A stretch of 64,000 nt of DNA from Caballeronia insecticola (lineage in GTDB: Bacteria; Pseudomonadota; Gammaproteobacteria; Burkholderiales; Burkholderiaceae), in contig NC_021294.1 in assembly GCF_000402035.1 (NCBI RefSeq), positions 1,281,816 through 1,345,815 of the forward strand. The letters run 5' to 3'. The position numbers were made by a program, and so were the translations under genes. Under the pieces are notes generated by a model. That model was not told the origin of the DNA, made no database searches, and saw nothing but the letters and a program-made list of their open reading frames with translations. This document shows positions 59,173 through 64,000 of the stretch, piece by piece; position 1 is the stretch's first letter; each line of letters begins with the position of its first letter.

Positions 59173-60006
59173 TTAATTTTTCCGTTCGCTAAAGAAGCGT
59201 TCGAGCGTATCGGTCGCGTCCTTGTCGTGCGCGAGCCGTGCGTATAGTCCCGCCGCGCCTTCGTAGATGCGATGCTCGGCTAATTCATCGCCGATGAACT
59301 GCGCGATCTCCTCCATCTCCGCAACCCATCGATACGCCTTGGGCGGCATGCGCGGCACATTGCCCGCGAGCCACGCCGCGAGCGCGGGCTGACTTTCCGC
59401 GAGTTCATCGAGAAGCGCGTCGCCCGCGCCGTTGCGGATCGCGGCGAGCGACATCGCCGAGCCGAGCGCCGTCAAACCCTTCGTGATTCCCGCATACGAC
59501 ATCTTGAGCGCGGAAGCCGCGCCGACCGGACCGTCGAGCATGCGCACGACGAGGCCGTAATCGGCGAGTGCTTGCGTGCGTGCCGCATGCGCGCCCGACA
59601 TGTAGAACTTCGGCGCGGAAGGCATGCCGATGATCGCGCCATCGACGAACGGCGCACCGGTCGGCTCCAACGTGCGCGCGATCTGCTCGACGGTCGCGGG
59701 ATTGATCGCGTTGCAATCGACATAAACGGGCTTGCTGTTCGCGTGCTCGAGTACGGGCACCAGACGCGCGGCCGTTTCGATGGCGACGGCGGGCGGCACG
59801 ATCGACAGGATGAAATCGCACGCCGCCAGGCTTTCGAGGCTCGCGTCTTCCATGCCCGCCTCGCGCGCCCGCAATGCGCTCGCGGCGCTGCGGCCTTCGA
59901 GCGTCGTCAGCACGCGCGCGCCGCCTTGCGTCAGTCTGTGACCGACGGCCGATCCCATGCTGCCGGCGCCGAGCAGCGCGATGGTCAATTGTTTCGCTTG
60001 AATCAC
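59173..60006 (-). CDS. NAD(P)-dependent oxidoreductase, 6-phosphogluconate-dehydrogenase-like (DUF1932 type)
   Basis: The 277-residue protein has an N-terminal Rossmann fold, LTIALLGAGSMGSAVGHRL (about residues 7-25), then FILSIVPPAVAIETA, VDCNAINPATVEQIA and a C-terminal helical domain with GPVGAASALKMSYAGITKG (the catalytic Lys of beta-hydroxyacid dehydrogenases). The substrate is not known; such genes often act on hydroxy acids. The start is GTG 60006, with GGAG 8 nt upstream; a start at 60117 would cover the end of the next gene. It is convergent with mocR, only 6 nt apart. Confidence 0.88.
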   Translation of the reverse strand: MIQAKQLTIALLGAGSMGSAVGHRLTQGGARVLTTLEGRSAASALRAREAGMEDASLESLAACDFILSIVPPAVAIETAARLVPVLEHANSKPVYVDCNAINPATVEQIARTLEPTGAPFVDGAIIGMPSAPKFYMSGAHAARTQALADYGLVVRMLDGPVGAASALKMSYAGITKGLTALGSAMSLAAIRNGAGDALLDELAESQPALAAWLAGNVPRMPPKAYRWVAEMEEIAQFIGDELAEHRIYEGAAGLYARLAHDKDATDTLERFFSERKN

Positions 60007-60070
60007 TTGCGGGCTCCGTGTGGTCGAAAACGAAACACAGAATACGCCGGCAAGCGCAGACGCGCTCGGT

Positions 60071-60301
60071 CTACTCGCTCGCGTCCGTTTCGTTTGCAAC
60101 CGGCTTGCAAAGCGCATTCAGTCTTTCGAGCATGTCGTGGCCCTTCGGCGTGAGCAGCGGCATCGGCACGCCGGTCGGAAGCCGCGTGATTTCGACGAGC
60201 GCTTCTTGCCGCAGCCGTGCCGCAAGCTGTCCGAAGACTTCGACCTGATTCGGCGAGCGCTGGATCAGCAGGAGCGTGGAAATTTCGTGAGGGCTCAGCA
60301 T
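60071..60301 (-). CDS. Small winged-helix-like hypothetical protein, 76 residues
   Basis: The protein begins MLSPHEISTLLLIQRSPNQVEVFG and ends with LLTPKGHDMLERLNALCK and an acidic tail. The layout of helices and the LTPKGHDMLERL ending are like the last part of a winged helix of MarR or PadR type, so it may bind DNA or be a structural relative. ATG 60301 has GGAG 6-7 nt upstream, which supports translation. It lies 64 nt before the dehydrogenase gene on the same strand, possibly in one transcript. I do not know the family. Confidence 0.7.
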   Translation of the reverse strand: MLSPHEISTLLLIQRSPNQVEVFGQLAARLRQEALVEITRLPTGVPMPLLTPKGHDMLERLNALCKPVANETDASE

Positions 60302-60483
60302 TCGATTCTCCAGGCATCGGACGAGCAGAAAACGCGTCTCGATGACATCGTAGAGAGCGAAGCTGGCAATCCGGCTACATGCATTTTTCCGCGCGTTACG
60401 CGGTTACACTTTTGAAACTGGCACTTATTGCATGATCCTTACGGCACGTCTTTCGTTTCGGTTTCCTAAGTATTTTTGTTCAT

Positions 60484-60512
60484 AAAAAAAGGCGGCCTCA
60501 ACGAGACCGCCT
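60484..60512 (-). terminator. Intrinsic terminator after the aldehyde dehydrogenase gene
   Basis: On the - strand AGGCGGTCTC pairs with GAGGCCGCCT (one mismatch) around a short GTT loop, then TTTTTTTATG follows. It lies 31 nt after the stop of the aldehyde dehydrogenase gene. Confidence 0.75.
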
Positions 60513-60542
60513 ATTCATCCACGCGCTAAACGCGCGTTCGCA

Positions 60543-61994
60543 TCAACGATGTTCCGTCACGAACTTCGTGACGAGATACGCGTCCATCGCTTCGCTGCCG
60601 CCTTCCGAGCCGTAGCCCGAATCCTTCACGCCGCCGAACGGCGTTTCGGGCAACGCGAGGCCCTGATGATTGATCGACAGCATGCCGCTTTCGATATCGT
60701 CCGACACGGCCGCCGCCGTCGCCGCCGAACGCGTGTACGCGTACGCCGCAAGCCCGTACGGCAGACGGTTCGCCTCGGCGATCACTTCGTCATACGACTT
60801 GAACGATGCGATCGGCGCGATGGGGCCGAACGGCTCTTCGGTCATGATGCGTGCGCTCAACGGCACGTCGGCGAGCACGGTCGGTGCGAAGAAGTAGCCT
60901 TCGCGCCCGATACGTTCGCCGCCCGTCAGCACCTTCGCGCCGTGCTCGCGCGCATCGGCGACGAGGCGTTCCATCGCTTCCAGACGACGGCCGTTGGCGA
61001 GCGGGCCCATCTGCACGCCATCGTCGAGACCGTTGCCGACCTTCACCGCGCTCGCGGTCGCGACGAAGTGATGCACGAACTCTTCATACGCGGATTCTTC
61101 GACGAGGAAGCGCGTCGGCGAAATGCAGACCTGGCCTGCGTTGCGGAACTTGGCCGACGCGAGCATCTTCGCGGCGCGCGGAACGTCGGCATCCTTGAAC
61201 ACGATGGCCGGCGCATGGCCGCCGAGTTCCATCGTCACACGCTTCATGTGCTCGCCTGCAAGCGACGCGAGCAGCTTGCCGACCGGCGTCGAGCCGGTGA
61301 ACGAAATCTTGCGGATCGCGGGATGCGCGATCAGGTACTTGGAGACATCGGCGGGCACACCGAACACGAGGTTCAGCACGCCGGCGGGCAAGCCCGCATC
61401 GGCGTATGCCTGCACGAGCGCCGCGCAGCTCGCGGGCGTTTCCTCGGGTCCTTTCAGCACGACCGAGCAGCCCGACGCGAGCGCCGCCGACACCTTGCGC
61501 ACCGCCTGATTGATCGGGAAATTCCACGGCGTGAACGCGGCAACCGGGCCGACCGGTTCGCGCGTCACGATCTGGCGCACCGCATCCGAGCGCGACGGAA
61601 TCACGCGGCCATAGGTGCGGCGCCCTTCTTCAGCGAACCATTCGATGATGTCTGCGGCCGACATCGTCTCGATGCGCGCTTCGCCGAACGGCTTGCCCTG
61701 CTCCATCGACATGATCGCGGCGATCTGTTCCGCGCGATCGCGAATGTTCTGCGCCGCGCGCCGCATCAGCTTGCTGCGCTCGTAGGGCGACACCTTGCGC
61801 CATTCCTTGAAGCCGCGCGCGGCGGCGTCCGCCGCGAGAGAAAGCTCGGCCTCTCCGGCGAGCGCGAGACGGCCGATCTCGGCTTCGTTGGCCGGATTGA
61901 TCACGGCGGTGTCGCGCGAGCCGTTGCGCCAGGCGCCGTCGATATACAGCTGAGTATTCGGATACGCGGGAATGTCGGAACGAGTGCTGCTCAT
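60543..61994 (-). CDS. gabD: NAD(P)-dependent succinate-semialdehyde dehydrogenase (aldehyde dehydrogenase family)
   Basis: The 483-residue protein has the aldehyde dehydrogenase landmarks: [51 protein letters not shown] cofactor segment, the Glu in [14 protein letters not shown] and the catalytic Cys290 in [14 protein letters not shown]. The succinate-semialdehyde assignment is from the overall similarity and length to GabD; a glutarate-semialdehyde or other aldehyde role is possible. ATG 61994 has AAGGAG 7-8 nt upstream. The gene is divergent from a MarR regulator that probably controls it. Confidence 0.88.
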   Translation of the reverse strand: MSSTRSDIPAYPNTQLYIDGAWRNGSRDTAVINPANEAEIGRLALAGEAELSLAADAAARGFKEWRKVSPYERSKLMRRAAQNIRDRAEQIAAIMSMEQGKPFGEARIETMSAADIIEWFAEEGRRTYGRVIPSRSDAVRQIVTREPVGPVAAFTPWNFPINQAVRKVSAALASGCSVVLKGPEETPASCAALVQAYADAGLPAGVLNLVFGVPADVSKYLIAHPAIRKISFTGSTPVGKLLASLAGEHMKRVTMELGGHAPAIVFKDADVPRAAKMLASAKFRNAGQVCISPTRFLVEESAYEEFVHHFVATASAVKVGNGLDDGVQMGPLANGRRLEAMERLVADAREHGAKVLTGGERIGREGYFFAPTVLADVPLSARIMTEEPFGPIAPIASFKSYDEVIAEANRLPYGLAAYAYTRSAATAAAVSDDIESGMLSINHQGLALPETPFGGVKDSGYGSEGGSEAMDAYLVTKFVTEHR

Positions 61995-62122
61995 GCATGT
62001 CTCCTTACGAGTGGCGTTGCGCTGGATCAAATCACGCAAACGCCCATGTTAGCGCGAACGCGTAATATTTGCTGACGCGCGATATCTCCAATCGATAGTT
62101 GCAGAGCGAATCACATGACTTC

Positions 62123-62551
62123 ATGGTGAACCGTATGTTCGACCAATGCCTTTACTTCAACACGACAGCACTTGCACGCACGCTCGAACGCGAGTGGACG
62201 AAAGCGCTCAAGCCGTTCGGACTCACGCCGTCGCAGGCGTTCATGCTGCGCGCGATCGTCGAGCATCCCGGTCTCTTGCAAAGCAGGCTCGCGGATGCGC
62301 TGGCCATCTCGCGTTCCACCGCCACACGCACGCTCGACGGGCTGCAGAAGCTCGGTTTCGTCGAGCGCTGGGCCACCGAGAGCGATCGTCGCGAATCGGC
62401 GATTCATCCCACCGAGCACGCGCAAGCGATGATCAAGCGCCTCGGCGCGGCCAGCGCGGACCTAACGCGCACCATGAAACGCAAGCTCGGCGCCGCGCGT
62501 TTCGACAGCACCGTGTCGAACGTCAGGCACATTCGCACGACGCTGGAATGA
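62123..62551 (+). CDS. MarR-family transcriptional regulator
   Basis: The 142-residue protein is mostly helical with a winged helix: PFGLTPSQAFMLRAIVEHPGLLQSRLADALAISRSTATRTLDGLQKLGFVERWATESDRRESAIHPT, at about residues 32-97. It probably represses the divergent aldehyde dehydrogenase gene and itself, with a phenolic or aldehyde-type ligand as often in the family, though no ligand can be named. I use ATG 62123 (MVNRMFDQ); TTG 62099 would add eight residues. The 128 nt to the dehydrogenase gene contain an AT-rich stretch (62063-62098). Confidence 0.9.
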   Translation: MVNRMFDQCLYFNTTALARTLEREWTKALKPFGLTPSQAFMLRAIVEHPGLLQSRLADALAISRSTATRTLDGLQKLGFVERWATESDRRESAIHPTEHAQAMIKRLGAASADLTRTMKRKLGAARFDSTVSNVRHIRTTLE

Positions 62552-62555
62552 CAAA

Positions 62556-62582
62556 CGCCCGCCGGTATGCTTCCGGCGGGCG
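62556..62582. terminator. Hairpin between convergent marR-type and DUF5666 genes
   Basis: A perfect 10-bp stem, CGCCCGCCGG / CCGGCGGGCG with a 7-nt loop, lies between two convergent stops. On the - strand only TTTGT follows, on the + strand CTCGC, so it is a weak terminator for the - strand gene. Confidence 0.5.
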
Positions 62583-62608
62583 CTCGCACTGCGTTCGCAA
62601 CGTGCTGC

Positions 62609-63220
62609 TTACATAGGCGGCGCGACGCCATCCTTCTCCACGACAATACGCTGCGCCGCGAAATCCGAGCCCGCCGGACTCGCCACGACGAACACCTTCT
62701 TGCCCGGCTTCAGGTCATCGTGCGTCGCGGGCGCGAAGGTCACGACCGGCACGTTCTCAGGCACCGTCACCGCGTTCGAGCCGCCCTTGTACGAGAGCTT
62801 CAGATCGCGGCCGCTCGTGCCCTGCACGACTTGATCGACGTTCGCGTTGGTCATCGAGCTTTGCGGGCCCAGGTCCCATGCATAGTGGCCTTCGCCGGTG
62901 CCGCGCGCGGCTTCCGGGAACACGAGCACTTCGGTCGCGGTGAGCTTGCCGTCCGTGCCGGTGGTCGCCGCCGTGCCGACGAACGAACCCGGCTTGATGT
63001 CCTGCAACTTGATGTTCTTCAGCGCCGTCACGGGCGTATCCGATTTCACGGCGATCTTCACCGTATCGCCGCTGCGACGATGCACGGTGAGCGTATCGCC
63101 CGACAGCGACACGATATCGCCGCGAATACGCGTGGGTTTGGCAGCGGGCGTTTGCGCGAACGCCGCAGATGCGAGTGCGAGCGTCACGATGCTGACGCCG
63201 AGTTTGATTCGAATCGACAT
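62609..63220 (-). CDS. DUF5666-type exported protein
   Basis: The 203-residue protein has a signal peptide (MSIRIKLGVSIVTLALASAAFA, cleavage after about residue 22) and two repeated beta-rich modules with TRIRGDIVSLSGDTLTVHRRSGDTVKIAV and DIKPGSFVGTAA, as in DUF5666 domains. It would be periplasmic, of unknown function. ATG 63220 has AAGGAG 6 nt upstream. It lies 27 nt after the stop of the molybdopterin oxidoreductase on the same strand, so the two may act together in the periplasm. Confidence 0.82.
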   Translation of the reverse strand: MSIRIKLGVSIVTLALASAAFAQTPAAKPTRIRGDIVSLSGDTLTVHRRSGDTVKIAVKSDTPVTALKNIKLQDIKPGSFVGTAATTGTDGKLTATEVLVFPEAARGTGEGHYAWDLGPQSSMTNANVDQVVQGTSGRDLKLSYKGGSNAVTVPENVPVVTFAPATHDDLKPGKKVFVVASPAGSDFAAQRIVVEKDGVAPPM

Positions 63221-63247
63221 GCAATCTCCTTCGTTGAGTGAGAGGCT

Positions 63248-64000
63248 TCAGGACCCGCCGAACCAGTTGTAGCCCTGGTTCTCCCAATAGCCTCCGGGAT
63301 AATCGTTCGTCACGGTAATCGCGACGATGTGCTTCGGGTTCTTGTAGCCGAGCTTGGTCGGCATGCGCAGCTTCATCGGAAAGCCGTATTTCGGCGGCAG
63401 AATCTGGCCGTCATACGTGAGCGTGAGCAGCGTTTGCGCGTGCAGTGCGGTCGGCATGTCGATGCTGGTCGAGTAATTGTCGGCGCAGTGAAACGCCACG
63501 TACTTCGCGCTCGTATCCGCGCCCGAACGCGCGAGAAAATTCGCGAAGCGCACGCCGCCCCACTTGCCGATTGCGCTCCAGCCTTCGATGCAGATATGCC
63601 GCGTCACCTGACTTTCCTGCGGCATCGCGTGCAGTTCGTCGAGCGTCCACACGCGCTTGCCCTTCACAAGGCCGCCGATTGCCAGCTTGTATGTCGATGG
63701 ATCGACCTCCGGCACTTCGTCGATGTCATAGAACGCGTTGAATGGAAACGGCCGCGTGATCATCGAGTCGGGGTAGGTCGGCGCGAGTTGGTTCGGATCG
63801 AACAGCAGCGCCTGCACATCGTCGTTGAAGGACGAGACGCGGCGCAGCATTGCGTTGACCGATTTGTCGTCGGTGATGTTGCAGCCGGACAGCATCGCGA
63901 GGCCGCCGAGCGAAAGAATGCGCTTGCCGAATAAACGACGCGCAGGCGCCTTTAATTCCTTCGCCGCATCCTTGATGATGAGTTCGGCATCGGATCTCGT
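63248..64000 (-). CDS. Molybdopterin-dependent oxidoreductase (YedY/sulfite-oxidase-like), cut by right edge
   Basis: The frame is open to the last base, so the start lies beyond 64000. The visible 250 residues include a twin-arginine-like RRLFGKRILSLGGLAMLSGC, which also has a lipobox (LSGC), so the protein may be exported by Tat and lipid-anchored. The core has the sulfite-oxidase-fold features ITRPFPFNAFYDID, YKLAIGGLVKGKRVWTLDEL and HICIEGWSAIGKWGGVRFANFL, where the Cys is the expected molybdenum ligand. It ends YWENQGYNWFGGS. An ATG at 63895 lies in the signal region and is too late. The natural electron donor or acceptor is not seen. Confidence 0.85.
   Translation of the reverse strand, partial: TRSDAELIIKDAAKELKAPARRLFGKRILSLGGLAMLSGCNITDDKSVNAMLRRVSSFNDDVQALLFDPNQLAPTYPDSMITRPFPFNAFYDIDEVPEVDPSTYKLAIGGLVKGKRVWTLDELHAMPQESQVTRHICIEGWSAIGKWGGVRFANFLARSGADTSAKYVAFHCADNYSTSIDMPTALHAQTLLTLTYDGQILPPKYGFPMKLRMPTKLGYKNPKHIVAITVTNDYPGGYWENQGYNWFGGS

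Overview
The window looks like Burkholderiaceae DNA (Burkholderia sensu lato, most like Paraburkholderia or Caballeronia). It is GC-rich, nearly every gene shows strong G/C preference at third codon positions, and the order of housekeeping genes (gltA-sdh-GntR-mdh-prpC-acnA; leuCDB-asd-fimV-truA-trpF-trpB-methyltransferase-trpA-accD-folC-SPOR-cvpA-purF-metZ) is the one I know from this group. In Burkholderia cenocepacia, from memory, the same block lies on chromosome 2, so this may be a secondary chromosome. No rRNA, tRNA, CRISPR array or intact insertion sequence was seen.

Region 1 (1-6539): the end of malQ and all of treY (alpha-glucan and trehalose metabolism) converge on a CNNM/CorC-type membrane protein and a soluble histidine kinase with a degraded ATP-binding domain. 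Region 2 (about 6540-21610): an exopolysaccharide locus on the + strand with a GT2 glycosyltransferase, an N,N-dimethylformamidase-beta-like protein, a Wzx-type flippase, three GT4 glycosyltransferases, an exported glycoside hydrolase, a Wzc-type tyrosine autokinase/co-polymerase and a Wzy-type polymerase. It is broken by long non-coding stretches. The initiating sugar-phosphate transferase, the outer-membrane exporter Wza and the phosphatase Wzb are not in the window.

Region 3 (21697-41034): an FKBP isomerase and an AraC regulator, then a long run of - strand biosynthetic genes: metZ, purF, cvpA, a SPOR protein, folC, accD, trpA, an orphan adenine methyltransferase, trpB, trpF, truA, fimV, asd, a 55-codon small gene, leuB, leuD and leuC. 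Intrinsic terminators mark transcript ends after purF, accD, asd and leuB. A mazEF toxin-antitoxin pair with a clear promoter sits between leuC and gltA.

Region 4 (42003-57073): a carbon-metabolism block. sdhC-sdhD-sdhA-sdhB-sdhE-gltA and a GntR/UTRA regulator lie on the - strand. mdh, a CitE-like lyase, a 24-codon ORF, prpC, an MliC-like exported protein, prpD and acnA lie on the + strand. A perfect 20-bp palindrome next to a sigma70-type promoter lies between the GntR gene and mdh and is the likely control point. Region 5 (57103-64000): a DUF2917 gene and a divergent MocR-type regulator sharing an intergenic region full of TGAACA half-sites, an NAD(P)-dependent dehydrogenase, a small winged-helix-like protein, a succinate-semialdehyde dehydrogenase divergent from a MarR regulator, a DUF5666 exported protein, and a YedY-like molybdopterin oxidoreductase cut by the right edge.
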